A DNA stretch of 64,000 bases. It comes from Natronosalvus rutilus (GTDB taxonomy: Archaea > Halobacteriota > Halobacteria > Halobacteriales > Natrialbaceae). Shown here piece after piece: positions 7,684 through 16,368 of the stretch (positions are counted from its first letter, which is position 1; each line of letters starts with the position of its first letter). The stretch lies in assembly GCF_024204665.1 (NCBI RefSeq), contig NZ_CP100356.1, positions 1 through 64,000 of the forward strand, in the 5' to 3' direction. The notes under the pieces are model-generated. The model had not been told where the DNA came from. It did no database searches and was given only the letters and a program-made list of their open reading frames with translations. A program made the translations under genes and the position numbers.

Positions 7684-8457
7684 ATGGACCTCACAGGGAG
7701 AACCGCACTTGTCACTGGCGCAGCTGCCGGTATCGGTCGGGGAATCGCAATCGAACTCGCACGGGGCGGTGCAAACGTCGCCGTCACAGACCTCCGGAAA
7801 GAACCGAAACTGGTGGAGGAGCAGGAACGGGGTGAGACGACCGAAGTCATCGAGGACTTCGGGGGCGACGCCCTATTCAGCGAGTGCGATGTCGGAAATG
7901 AATCATCGGTCAAAGCGACAGTCGGCGAGACTGTCGAAGCGTTCGGTGGCATCGACATTCTGGTCAACAACGCGGGCATCTCGGTTCCCGGTTCCGTGAC
8001 CGAACTCGGGTGGGAGGATTGGGAGCAAATTGTGGACGTCAACCTCACCAGCGTGTACCTAACGACAAAGCACGCGGCCTCTCATCTGAACGAGAGTGGA
8101 GCAGGAAGAATTGTCAACCTTGCGTCGACGGCCGCGTTCGAGGGAACGCCAAAGGGGGCCGGGTACTGTGCGACGAAAGGCGGTGTAGTCAACCTAACCC
8201 GCCAACTGGCCGTCGACTTCGGATCTGACGGCACGACGGCCAACGCCCTCTGCCCAGGTCCCATCTACACTAGCATGTCACAAGGAACGTTCGACGACCC
8301 CGAACGCCGTGAGGTTTATGAGGAACACGTCCTGCTCCCTTACTTCGGAGAACCGGAGGACGTCGGTCAACTGACCCGGTTCCTGGCGTCAGACGCCGCC
8401 CGGTACATCACTGGGACAGCCATCCCAATCGACGGTGGCTGGCTAGCGAGCAGGTAG
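7684..8457 (+). CDS. SDR-family oxidoreductase, copy 1
   Basis: A 257-residue classical short-chain dehydrogenase/reductase. The cofactor loop TGAAAGIGRG is near residues 11-20, followed by NNAG, the catalytic Ser in NLASTAA, and YCATK carrying the Tyr and Lys pair. The late CPGP motif and the end IPIDGGWLASR are typical. The ATG at 7684 is preferred to the one at 7675 because a CTATAC box lies about 28 nt upstream of it. Like copies 2 and 5, it carries an unusual acidic insert after the second strand (KEPKLVEEQERGE). Acidic residues at the end of that strand suggest NAD(H). Substrate unknown. Confidence 0.9.
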   Translation: MDLTGRTALVTGAAAGIGRGIAIELARGGANVAVTDLRKEPKLVEEQERGETTEVIEDFGGDALFSECDVGNESSVKATVGETVEAFGGIDILVNNAGISVPGSVTELGWEDWEQIVDVNLTSVYLTTKHAASHLNESGAGRIVNLASTAAFEGTPKGAGYCATKGGVVNLTRQLAVDFGSDGTTANALCPGPIYTSMSQGTFDDPERREVYEEHVLLPYFGEPEDVGQLTRFLASDAARYITGTAIPIDGGWLASR

Positions 8458-8458
8458 C

Positions 8459-9907
8459 TCAGAGGTTGTTGTACAGGTAGTGCCACGGTTGGGCACGTTC
8501 GAGTGCGGCGCCCGCTGCAAGGACTAGACCGTCGGCAAAGCGCTGTCCAGCAATCTGTAGGCCAACGGGGAGCCCGTCGACAGTACCAGCAGGGATGGAA
8601 AGCGCCGGCGGCCCGCCAAAGTTGAACGGGAACGTTAGGAACCAGTCGGTCGCAGGATCGATGGCTTCACCGTCGATGATCTCCGGGCCGACAGTCCCAT
8701 TCTCGACGCGGGTCACCGAAAGCGTCGGCGTCACGAGTAGGTCGTACTCCACGAACACGTCCTGGAGGACGTCGTAAATCTTCGAATGGATTTCATTCAC
8801 TCGTTTGTATGAGACTGCGTCTATATCGTACCCCTTCTCGGTGGATTCGACGAATGATTTGCCAAGAATATCTGGATGTTCAGTGAGGTCGATGCCGTGT
8901 TCTTCGGCGACGCGCTCGGTCAGGACGGCGTTGTGGACGGGTCCCCAGTTGTGATACTTGGGAGCGACCAGTTCTTCCAGCGACAGGCCGAAGTCGATAT
9001 CAGGGCGGTGAAGAGTTGAAGAGGTTTTGTCCGCGAGCACTGAGGCTGCATCTTCGACGATTGCTTCGACGGCTTCGGCGACCGGGAACACCCCCAAGTC
9101 CGGGCTGTAGGCGATATCGAGGTTGAGGGGATCCTCCTTGGTCGCCGACAGGTATCTCTCGCTTGTTTTGGGGTGTGAGAACGGGTCATTGTGGTCGGGA
9201 TTCGAGACAACATCAAGTACGAGCGCAGCGTCGGGCACCGTCCGGGTTATCGGGCCGGCGTGATTTCCACGAGCGTGGGCGAACGCGTCCGGTCGATTCA
9301 CCCACGGGATGAGCCCAAACGTCGGTTTATATCCAACGACACCGCACAGGGATGCTGGAATTCGAATCGAGCCACCACCATCGGTTCCGTAACCAATCGC
9401 CGCCAACCCTGCCGCGACAGCGGCCGCCGAACCGCCCGATGACCCACCTGCATTGAAATCCTCGCCGAAGGGGGCCGAACAGTACCCAACTAGGTCGCTC
9501 TCCGTCACCGCGCTCCGGGCGAACGGCGGCGTGTTCGTCTTTCCCAGCACTATCGAGCCTTCGCTCCGCAGCCGAGCTACTGCCGGGTCGTCTGCTTCGG
9601 CAGTGTTGTCGGTCAGCAACGAGATACCGTGAGTGGTCGCCACACCCTCCACATCGACGATGTCTTTCACCCCAACGGGTACCCCCACAAGCAGACCGGG
9701 ATCCGATCCGTCGGCGATAGCCGCGGCCTGCTTGTGGGCGGCGGCCCGCGCACGCTCTTCAAGGGTTGTGATGTACGAACCGAGCGAATCGTCCCGCTCG
9801 TCAATACGGTCGAGGTACGCGTCGACGATATCGACGGGCGATAGATCTCCCGTACGGACTTTCTCTGCCAGTGATACTGCTGAGGCGGTGGTCACGTTTT
9901 CGGCCAT
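8459..9907 (-). CDS. Amidase-signature hydrolase
   Basis: A 482-residue amidase-signature enzyme that would hydrolyse carboxamides to acid and ammonia or amine, using the Ser-cisSer-Lys triad. The Lys is in GVPVGVKDIVDVEG near residue 80, the signature is GGSSGGSAAAVAAG, and the nucleophilic Ser lies in GTDGGGSIRIPAS. The start MAENVTTAS at 9907 is chosen because the upstream in-frame ATG lies beyond the TATATAATA promoter element at about 9932-9940. It ends one base from the converging SDR gene. No transport signal is present, so it is cytoplasmic. It could belong to the aryl/acyl-amide or Glu-tRNA amidotransferase-A-like branch, but no GatB/C neighbours are present, favouring catabolism. 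Confidence 0.93.
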   Translation of the reverse strand: MAENVTTASAVSLAEKVRTGDLSPVDIVDAYLDRIDERDDSLGSYITTLEERARAAAHKQAAAIADGSDPGLLVGVPVGVKDIVDVEGVATTHGISLLTDNTAEADDPAVARLRSEGSIVLGKTNTPPFARSAVTESDLVGYCSAPFGEDFNAGGSSGGSAAAVAAGLAAIGYGTDGGGSIRIPASLCGVVGYKPTFGLIPWVNRPDAFAHARGNHAGPITRTVPDAALVLDVVSNPDHNDPFSHPKTSERYLSATKEDPLNLDIAYSPDLGVFPVAEAVEAIVEDAASVLADKTSSTLHRPDIDFGLSLEELVAPKYHNWGPVHNAVLTERVAEEHGIDLTEHPDILGKSFVESTEKGYDIDAVSYKRVNEIHSKIYDVLQDVFVEYDLLVTPTLSVTRVENGTVGPEIIDGEAIDPATDWFLTFPFNFGGPPALSIPAGTVDGLPVGLQIAGQRFADGLVLAAGAALERAQPWHYLYNNL

Positions 9908-9994
9908 GACATCACATATGTCTCGACGTATTATATAGGAGATCACAGGTGAGTGGGTGGCGGCCGGCACAGCTGGTACAGGGATACCCTTAAG

Positions 9995-10822
9995 ATGGAT
10001 TCAGACATCGCCCGAAGTATGTACGAGTGTTTCGGTAGTCAACCGACCGCATGGGCCGGAAAGACTGCCGCCGAAATCAAAGCAATTGCTGAAGAAGATG
10101 GTTCGATTCTCGTTCTCCCTGTAGGAAGCATCGAACAGCACGGACCACACCTGCCCGTCTCGACCGATACCATCTGCGCCGACGCGTTAGCACACGAAGG
10201 CGCGAAGCTGGTCATGGACGAAATCCCGATCCTGATCGGTCCAGCACAGTGGGCAGGTAACTCCCCGTACCACGTGGGGTTCCCAGGTCGCATCGACGTC
10301 ACGTTCAGCAAACTCGTCGAATTCTACGAAGAAATGGCGTCTTCCGCCCTCGAAACTGGGTTCGATGCTCTGCTCTTCCTGAACGGACACGGCGGCAACC
10401 ACAACGCTATCGGCGGCGCGAGCAAGGCCATCGGACTCGACCACCCTGATATCGAGGTATTGGCGATTACTTACTTTGGGCTTGCCGCGGATTTCATAGA
10501 CGAGATTCGAGACTCCAAACCTGGCGGAATGAACCACGCGGGAGAACTGGAGACTTCGATAATGATGCACCTGCGCCCCGACCTCGTCCGAGGTGATCTC
10601 ATCGAGGGCGCGAACCTCGACGAACCATACACACACGCATACGATGATATGTTTGTCGGTGGACCGCTCTCAGTCCACCGGCTCGAAGAAGAGTATTCAG
10701 AGAACGGCGCCGTCGGCAACCCCGAGTTCGCTAGCGCTGAGAAGGGCAAGGAAATCTTCGAAAAACTCTGTACGGAGATGAGAATTCTGTTCGAAGAAAT
10801 TTACGAACAGAATGCGAACTGA
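9995..10822 (+). CDS. Creatininase-family amidohydrolase
   Basis: 275 residues of the creatininase fold, a two-metal enzyme family acting on cyclic or linear amides (creatinine, formamidopyrimidines, mycofactocin precursor). Metal and catalytic motifs are intact: LPVGSIEQHGPHLPVSTDT near 40-57, FLNGHGGNHNA near 130-140, and HAGELETS near 180. The start is uncertain: ATG 9995 is used, but ATG 10019 (MYECFGSQ) with a CTTAAG box 30 nt upstream is also possible. It is divergent from the amidase. A decayed relative with the same landmarks lies at 21795-22353. The substrate is undefined, since archaeal members often are not creatininases. Confidence 0.88.
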   Translation: MDSDIARSMYECFGSQPTAWAGKTAAEIKAIAEEDGSILVLPVGSIEQHGPHLPVSTDTICADALAHEGAKLVMDEIPILIGPAQWAGNSPYHVGFPGRIDVTFSKLVEFYEEMASSALETGFDALLFLNGHGGNHNAIGGASKAIGLDHPDIEVLAITYFGLAADFIDEIRDSKPGGMNHAGELETSIMMHLRPDLVRGDLIEGANLDEPYTHAYDDMFVGGPLSVHRLEEEYSENGAVGNPEFASAEKGKEIFEKLCTEMRILFEEIYEQNAN

Positions 10823-10838
10823 GACCAGACAACTGTTG

Positions 10839-11921
10839 TTACTGCGGTTTCGCAAACGTCAGCATTCGCTGTGGATTGGTCGTGAGGATCTGTTCGACGA
10901 CTTCGTCAGGAACGCCTGCCCCATCAAACATCGGCACCACGTTCGTGAGGATATGCGCGTAACCGTGACCGCCGTACGTTCGGAGGAGGTGTTTGAGAAA
11001 GATGTCGTGCGAGAGTAACAACTGATCCGCGTATCCGTCTTCGACTAGCTCCGCGACATAACCGGCCCGGTCAACGTCCGATGGCTGGGCGTCCTTAGCG
11101 TGCGCGAAGTACAGATCATGCCCAAACAGGTCAAACTCGACGTACGCACCGCGGTCGAGAATCTGTCGTTGATACTCCATTGATCCTCCGAGCCACTTCG
11201 ACTGGTCCATATGACAGATGACGACTCGGTCCAGCGGTAGTCCCTCCTCTTCAAGAATATCGAGTACCTGCAGCGCCCGCCTAGACGGTGGCCACTCGGG
11301 GTTGCGATTCGAGGGCGGGTGGACACTTACTGGAGCACCGGTCTCCAGCGAGGCCCGAGCCCCAGCCCGGAGTACTCTCTTTTCTTGCTCGTGGATGTCA
11401 CCGGAAGTGCCGATTTCGCCGATGATACCGGCTCGGACGGATGTATCGTTGATTCCCTCGCTGACATCACTGACGAATTCCTCTGCGAGTTCGTCGATCG
11501 TAATGTCGCCAATTCGGTCGGGGTGAGAGTCGTAGGTATAAAAGGCCGTTCCGTGAACGAAGTTGAGGTCCGTTTCACGACCCACGCCGCGGACACGTAC
11601 TGGGTCAGCACTGGTGCCCTTGGGTGTGACGTCAACAATGGTGTCGCCACCTGCCCGGTAAAAGTGCATGACCTCCTTGACGGCGTCCTCCATTGACTCT
11701 AATCGGAGGTTCCCCTGGTGTTGGGTCGGGTTGCGTCGGACGTACCAGAGATTGTCGAGAGAAATCGGTTCACGGGCGAGTTTTCGCTCGTAGGCGGACT
11801 CGGGTGTGTCGAATTTCTCTGGCCCCCACGATGAAAACAGGTGTTCGTGTGGAAGTGTGATGCCCAGGTTTTCAGGGTTTACCGGTCCCTCAGCGGTGAT
11901 GGCTTTGCCTGCATCTGACAT
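10839..11921 (-). CDS. Phosphotriesterase-family metallohydrolase (Glu-bridged)
   Basis: A 360-residue amidohydrolase-fold protein of the PTE/PLL/PHP group. Metal ligands are seen as LPHEHL near 24-28, VSVHPP and VICHMD for the two later His, and LLSHDI for the final Asp. True organophosphate hydrolases and the PLL lactonases bridge the two metals with a carbamylated Lys; here the position falls in GIIGEIGTSGD and is Glu. This matches the PHP-like branch of mostly unknown function. It converges on the creatininase-family gene (16-bp gap) and diverges from the aldo/keto reductase. A TATA-like GTATAAC lies about 27 nt upstream of the start. Confidence 0.87.
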   Translation of the reverse strand: MSDAGKAITAEGPVNPENLGITLPHEHLFSSWGPEKFDTPESAYERKLAREPISLDNLWYVRRNPTQHQGNLRLESMEDAVKEVMHFYRAGGDTIVDVTPKGTSADPVRVRGVGRETDLNFVHGTAFYTYDSHPDRIGDITIDELAEEFVSDVSEGINDTSVRAGIIGEIGTSGDIHEQEKRVLRAGARASLETGAPVSVHPPSNRNPEWPPSRRALQVLDILEEEGLPLDRVVICHMDQSKWLGGSMEYQRQILDRGAYVEFDLFGHDLYFAHAKDAQPSDVDRAGYVAELVEDGYADQLLLSHDIFLKHLLRTYGGHGYAHILTNVVPMFDGAGVPDEVVEQILTTNPQRMLTFAKPQ

Positions 11922-12026
11922 GGTTAGGATCTCACACTCTCATGGTATAACTGTGAGTGTTAGAACCGTCGGGGGCTACGCGGTGCCTGAACTGCAGGTA
12001 TCGACGGAATTTTCATCTGAGCATGA

Positions 12027-12034
12027 GAGGTGAT
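12027..12034 (+). promoter_or_regulatory. Ribosome binding site deciding the reductase start
   Basis: GAGGTGAT, complementary to the 3' end of archaeal 16S rRNA, lies five bases before ATG 12039. It selects that codon over the in-frame GTG 12030 and ATG 12033. Confidence 0.6.
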
Positions 12035-12038
12035 GGTC

Positions 12039-13022
12039 ATGGGAATCAACACAGTCAAACTTGGGAAGACAGGCCTGAATGTCAGCGAACTTGCACTCGG
12101 TACCGCTCGGTTCGGAAGCCAGCGCTCCGACGGAGAAAAGGAAATTTCCCGCGATCAGGCACACAGGCTGCTTGACAGATACGCCGAGGCTGGTGGCAAC
12201 TTCATTGATATGGCGGACGTCTACGGCGGCGGCCGTGCTGAAGAGTACGTTGGAGACTGGCTCGGAGAACAAGATCGTGACAAGTTCATTCTCGCCTCGA
12301 AAATCTATTGGCCGACACGTGAGGACGACCCGAATGCGCAGGGACTCAACCGCAAGCACCTCCGCACTCAAATTGACAACATTCTCAATCGTCTGGGAAC
12401 TGACTACGTCGATCTGCTTTACATCCACCGGTGGGACAACGAGACACCGGTCGCGGAGTTCATGCGAACTCTGAACGGCTTCGTCAATGACGGCCGTGTC
12501 CATTACCTCGGCGCGTCCAACCGAGATCCAAACGCCTGGCAGGTCGTTAAGGCGAACGAAATCGCCAAAAGAGAGGGCTGGGAGCCATTTACCAACACGC
12601 AAATTATAGTCAATCTCGTCGACCGGCAGATCGAACCGGAGTATCTGCCCATGGTGGAGTCGTACGGTCTCGGCTTGATGCCGTTCTCGCCCTTAGCCGG
12701 CGGCTTCCTGACCGGGAAGTACGAGCGCGACGAGTCCCCACCTGAGGGTTCCCGCGGCGCTCACGAAGATCGCTTCCGCGAAATGTACCTTACCGATGAG
12801 AACTTCGACGTACTCGACACCGTTCGCGAGGTTGCAGACGAGTACAATGCCTCAGTGGTTCAGGTGTCGCTCGCCTGGCTATTGCAACATCCGGCGGTAA
12901 CGGCCCCGGTCATCGGACCGCGGACCGTCGACCAACTCGAGGCGAACATCGACGCCACGGACGTTGACCTCTCGGAAGACGCGTTCGAGCGGCTGAGCGA
13001 GGCCACATCCGTACCATACTGA
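12039..13022 (+). CDS. Aldo/keto reductase
   Basis: A 327-residue NAD(P)H-dependent oxidoreductase with a TIM-barrel fold. The catalytic tetrad is visible: Asp in NFIDMADVYGGG, Tyr in the same segment, Lys in ILASKIYW, and His in LLYIHRWD. The cofactor-binding end SLAWLLQHPAVTAPVIG is normal. The start at ATG 12039 is fixed by the GAGGTGAT ribosome site. The length and motifs fit the YajO/YhdN-like branch. It is divergent from the phosphotriesterase-like gene and converges on M32 copy 2. It probably reduces an aldehyde or ketone intermediate of the island; which one is unknown. Confidence 0.92.
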   Translation: MGINTVKLGKTGLNVSELALGTARFGSQRSDGEKEISRDQAHRLLDRYAEAGGNFIDMADVYGGGRAEEYVGDWLGEQDRDKFILASKIYWPTREDDPNAQGLNRKHLRTQIDNILNRLGTDYVDLLYIHRWDNETPVAEFMRTLNGFVNDGRVHYLGASNRDPNAWQVVKANEIAKREGWEPFTNTQIIVNLVDRQIEPEYLPMVESYGLGLMPFSPLAGGFLTGKYERDESPPEGSRGAHEDRFREMYLTDENFDVLDTVREVADEYNASVVQVSLAWLLQHPAVTAPVIGPRTVDQLEANIDATDVDLSEDAFERLSEATSVPY

Positions 13023-13047
13023 GCAGTCGATTTTCTGCCTTTCAGGG

Positions 13048-14586
13048 TTAGAGAGCGTATAGTTCACCGTACTTTTCGCGGGCATAGTCGACGAAGTACT
13101 TGGCGGTGAGAGGTTCGCCGGTCGCACGCTCAATGAGCTCGTCGGTTCGGTACCGCTGGCCGTGTCGCTGAATCCGTTCCTCGAGCCAGTCGTGAATCGG
13201 CTCGAAGTTACCCTCGCGAACGAGTTCGTCGACGGCCAGATCTTTGCGCATTGCCGCGTTGAGCTGGGCTGCGAGCATGCTCCCGATGGTGTAGGTGATG
13301 AATGCCGGAATCTGGCTGGCCCAGTGGGGGTCCTGCAGCGGACCTTCGGCGTCGGACTCGGGCCGGACACCGAGGTACTCCTCCATCTTGTCCGCCCACA
13401 CATCGGGGACCTCGTCGATGCCGATTTCGTGGGCAACGAGTGCCTGCTCGATTTCGGTACGGAGGATGATGTGCATGTGGTAGGTTAGTTCGTCGGCAGA
13501 GACACGGATCCGGTTGTCCTCGAACACCTGATTGACCGCCTCGTAGGCCTCCTGTGATGTGATATCCTCGAGCTGCGGAAAGTGTTCACGCACCGTCGGC
13601 ATGAAGTGCTCCCAGAACGGTTTCGACCGAGCAATGTGATTCTCGAAGAAACGGGACTGTGACTCGTGGACTCCGAGCCCTCGTGGCTCTCCGATCGGGT
13701 CGCCGTAGTGGTCCTGCGGAAGGTTGTGTGTGTAGGCCGTGTGTCCGAACTCGTGGACGATTCCCTGTAACGCTGTCATCGGCGTCTCCTCCGAGTACCG
13801 TGTCGTGATACGAACGTCGTGTTGCGTTCCGTAGGAAAACGGGTGTGGCGCAGTGTCCAGCCGTGCGCGGTCCCAGTCAAGTCCAAGGACATCAAGCGTG
13901 TCCTCACAGAGTTGTCGCTGGGTATTGATATCGTACGGTCCTCGAGCGGTGAACGCATCGGTTGCGAGGTCGGCGTCGCTGAGACGAATGTCGTTGATGA
14001 GGGGGACCAACTCCGCGCGCAGTTCATCAAAGATGCGATCAACGGTCTCTAGGTCGATGTAGCGCTGAGCGTGATAACCCGAGCGTTTCGTCCAGAGTGT
14101 CTCGAAGGGGTCGCCGTCAGGGTTGACGTGTTCACTCCAGTCGATCCATGCGTCCACGACATCCTCCATGCTTGGACCAAATATTGACCAGTCATTGGCT
14201 TCTTTCGCCTGCTTCCAGTCCTCATGTGCACGTGACATGACTGTCGAAATCTGGCCATTCACTGCCTCGGGAACGCTGGTTTCAACGTCGTACTCCCGGC
14301 GCATCTCGCGAACGATTGCATCTTGGTCTTCCGTAAGATCGGCATCTTCGAGCAAGTCAAGCGCCTCACCAAGGTCGTCGTCGGTCCTGTAGCGGTGCTG
14401 TGCCGCTGCAATCGACGAGCGCTGGGATGCCCGCGCGGGTGCTCCGCCGACTGGCATCATCACGTCAGAATCCCATCGGGTGAGGAAATCCACTTTCTCT
14501 AGATCGAGTATCCGTTGGCTCTTCTCAAGTACTACGTCGTATGCGTCTTCAGGTGACATGGTTGACTTATCAGTGTCTGCCGCCAT
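13048..14586 (-). CDS. M32 metallocarboxypeptidase, copy 2
   Basis: 512 residues, closely related to copy 1 (shared RWDSDVMMP, GGAPAR, DWSIFGPS-type and VDRIFDELRAELVPLI segments). The zinc site is complete: VHEFGHTAYTH and HESQSRFFENHIAR. A TATATAAA-type box lies about 25 nt upstream of the start (reverse of 14608-14615). It is divergent from SDR copy 2, so the M32/SDR pair at 6053-8457 is repeated here in the same order. It is probably a cytoplasmic peptide-trimming enzyme. The difference in specificity from copy 1 cannot be read from sequence. Confidence 0.93.
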   Translation of the reverse strand: MAADTDKSTMSPEDAYDVVLEKSQRILDLEKVDFLTRWDSDVMMPVGGAPARASQRSSIAAAQHRYRTDDDLGEALDLLEDADLTEDQDAIVREMRREYDVETSVPEAVNGQISTVMSRAHEDWKQAKEANDWSIFGPSMEDVVDAWIDWSEHVNPDGDPFETLWTKRSGYHAQRYIDLETVDRIFDELRAELVPLINDIRLSDADLATDAFTARGPYDINTQRQLCEDTLDVLGLDWDRARLDTAPHPFSYGTQHDVRITTRYSEETPMTALQGIVHEFGHTAYTHNLPQDHYGDPIGEPRGLGVHESQSRFFENHIARSKPFWEHFMPTVREHFPQLEDITSQEAYEAVNQVFEDNRIRVSADELTYHMHIILRTEIEQALVAHEIGIDEVPDVWADKMEEYLGVRPESDAEGPLQDPHWASQIPAFITYTIGSMLAAQLNAAMRKDLAVDELVREGNFEPIHDWLEERIQRHGQRYRTDELIERATGEPLTAKYFVDYAREKYGELYAL

Positions 14587-14709
14587 ACCAGGTGCTACTC
14601 ACCTGCTAGATATAAAGCCAGTGGCTTCCCGAATTGCACTGGGTTGTTCTGCTGTTGTAGCGGTACTTAGATACGAACTTTTATTTTGAGACCACGCTCA
14701 TTGAGGTTC

Positions 14710-15486
14710 ATGGGAATCGACCTTACGGACAGGACAGCCGTCGTTACCGGCGGCGCTGCAGGTATCGGTCGCGGAATCGCTATCGAACTCGCCCGCGAAG
14801 GAGCAGACATCGTCGTCGCCGATCTCGATGACGAACCAACGCTGCCCGAGGAGAAAGAACGAGGGACGACGGTTGAAGTGGTTGAAGAGATGGGACACGA
14901 GGCTGAGTTCGTCAAGACGGACGTAACCGACGAAAATCAGGTTTCATCGTTGATGGACGTGGCGGCAGAGGAGTTCGCCGGTATTGACATCCTCGTGAAC
15001 AACGCCGGTATCGCCGGGCGGGGAAAAGCGAGCGAAACCACGCTTGAGTTCTGGAACAAGGTGCTCGCTGTCAATCTCACGGGGCCATTTCTATGTGCGA
15101 AACACGCGATTCCATACCTCGTCGAATCAGACCAAGGTCGAATCATCAACATCTCCTCGCAGGGATCGAAACGCGCCAGCGGGACGAACACCGCCTACTG
15201 CATATCGAAAGCCGGAATCTCACACTTGACACGTTCTCTCGCCGCCGAACTCGGCAGCGAGGGCGTCAACGTGAATGGAATCATGCCGGGCCCCGTCCGA
15301 ACCGAGATGATGGCCGATGTGCTGGACGATCCTGAACAGCGGCAGACGTACCTCGATCAGATGTGTGTCGATTATTACGGCGTTCCGGAAGATATCGGTC
15401 GTGTCGCCGTATTCCTGGCGAGCGAGGATTCACGCTACGTCACCGGCCACGAAGTGGCAGCCGAGGGCGGCTGGCTGGTCAACTGA
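14710..15486 (+). CDS. SDR-family oxidoreductase, copy 2
   Basis: A 258-residue classical SDR: TGGAAGIGRG near 14-23, NNAG, Ser in NISSQGSK, YCISK catalytic pair, MPGP, and the end VAAEGGWLVN. The ATG at 14710 gives the MGIDLTDRTAVV start seen in relatives and has a TTTTATTTT box about 30 nt upstream. It shares the acidic DDEPTLPEEKERGT insert with copies 1 and 5, so these three are a paralogous set. The FAH-family gene follows after seven bases, indicating an operon in which a dehydrogenation step may precede FAH-type hydrolysis or decarboxylation. Confidence 0.9.
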   Translation: MGIDLTDRTAVVTGGAAGIGRGIAIELAREGADIVVADLDDEPTLPEEKERGTTVEVVEEMGHEAEFVKTDVTDENQVSSLMDVAAEEFAGIDILVNNAGIAGRGKASETTLEFWNKVLAVNLTGPFLCAKHAIPYLVESDQGRIINISSQGSKRASGTNTAYCISKAGISHLTRSLAAELGSEGVNVNGIMPGPVRTEMMADVLDDPEQRQTYLDQMCVDYYGVPEDIGRVAVFLASEDSRYVTGHEVAAEGGWLVN

Positions 15487-15493
15487 CGTGGAT

Positions 15494-16315
15494 ATGAAAT
15501 ACCTCGCACGAACGATGGATGCTCAGCCGCTACTCGGGGACGAGTCGGGGTTCGTCCCACTGGGCGCCGTCCACCCGGACACGGAAACAGTCCGCGACGC
15601 GCTTTCGTACGCAGCGGCTGGGACGCTCGGCGACCCTGCCGACGCGCTCGCCGAGCCCGTGGACCGCGCGGATTTGACGTTCGGCCCGCCACTAGCCGAG
15701 TTCGGGAAGATATGGGGTATCGGTCTCAACTACGCCGAACACGCAGGCGACCTCGGCGAGCAGCGCCCCGACGAGCCCGCGAGCTTCATGAAGCCAAACA
15801 CCGCCCTCACGGGTCCGGGCGGGCCGATCCGACTGCCTCCGCAAGATCGAACGGACCGAGTGACCGCTGAGGCCGAACTCGGCGTGCTCGTGGGCCGAGA
15901 GTGCCACGGCATAGACGAAAACGAGGTCAGCGAGGTCGTCGCGGGCTATCTCCCGATCATCGATATGACTGCCGAGGATATTCTCCAGCGCAACCCCCGC
16001 TTTCTGACGCGCGCCAAGAGCTTCGATACGTTCCTCGTCCCCGGACCGCTTATCATGGTCCCCGGGGATGGGTTCGACCTCGCCGACTTGACCGTCCGGA
16101 CGGAAGTAAACGGCGCGATTGCAGCCGAGAATAAAGTTGCGAACATGCTGTTCCCACCGGCGGAACTCATATCGTTCCATTCGGGCGTGATGACGCTGCG
16201 GCCAGGCGACCTGTTCTCGACCGGGACGCCTGGCGCAGCACCGATCGAACCCGGTGATAAGGTACGATCCTACGTGGAATCCGTCGGGGCGGTCGAGGCG
16301 TCAGTGACGCGCTAA
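15494..16315 (+). CDS. Fumarylacetoacetate-hydrolase-family enzyme
   Basis: 273 residues. The FAH catalytic domain begins after a short N-terminal domain: IWGIGLNYAEHAGD near 80, SFMKPNTALTGPG, the metal-binding pair in TAEAELGVLVG, a later Asp in PIIDMTAEDI, TRAKSFDTFLVPGP, and FSTGTPGAAPI near the end. The family performs carbon-carbon hydrolysis, decarboxylation or lactone-like reactions on 2-oxo or 2,4-dioxo acids with Mg2+. ATG 15494 is used; GTG 15488 is a minor alternative. By eye the gene is more GC-rich than the neighbouring region, which may mark separate ancestry. It is co-transcribed with SDR copy 2. Confidence 0.9.
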   Translation: MKYLARTMDAQPLLGDESGFVPLGAVHPDTETVRDALSYAAAGTLGDPADALAEPVDRADLTFGPPLAEFGKIWGIGLNYAEHAGDLGEQRPDEPASFMKPNTALTGPGGPIRLPPQDRTDRVTAEAELGVLVGRECHGIDENEVSEVVAGYLPIIDMTAEDILQRNPRFLTRAKSFDTFLVPGPLIMVPGDGFDLADLTVRTEVNGAIAAENKVANMLFPPAELISFHSGVMTLRPGDLFSTGTPGAAPIEPGDKVRSYVESVGAVEASVTR

Positions 16316-16368
16316 TCCAGGCACTCCTGTCGAACGCAGGCCGGAAAACCGACGCTGCTTTTCCGTGC

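Noticed and set aside
10839-11921. Organophosphate hydrolase
   Set aside because: The bridging residue is Glu, not the carbamylated Lys of true phosphotriesterases, so this activity should not be assigned.
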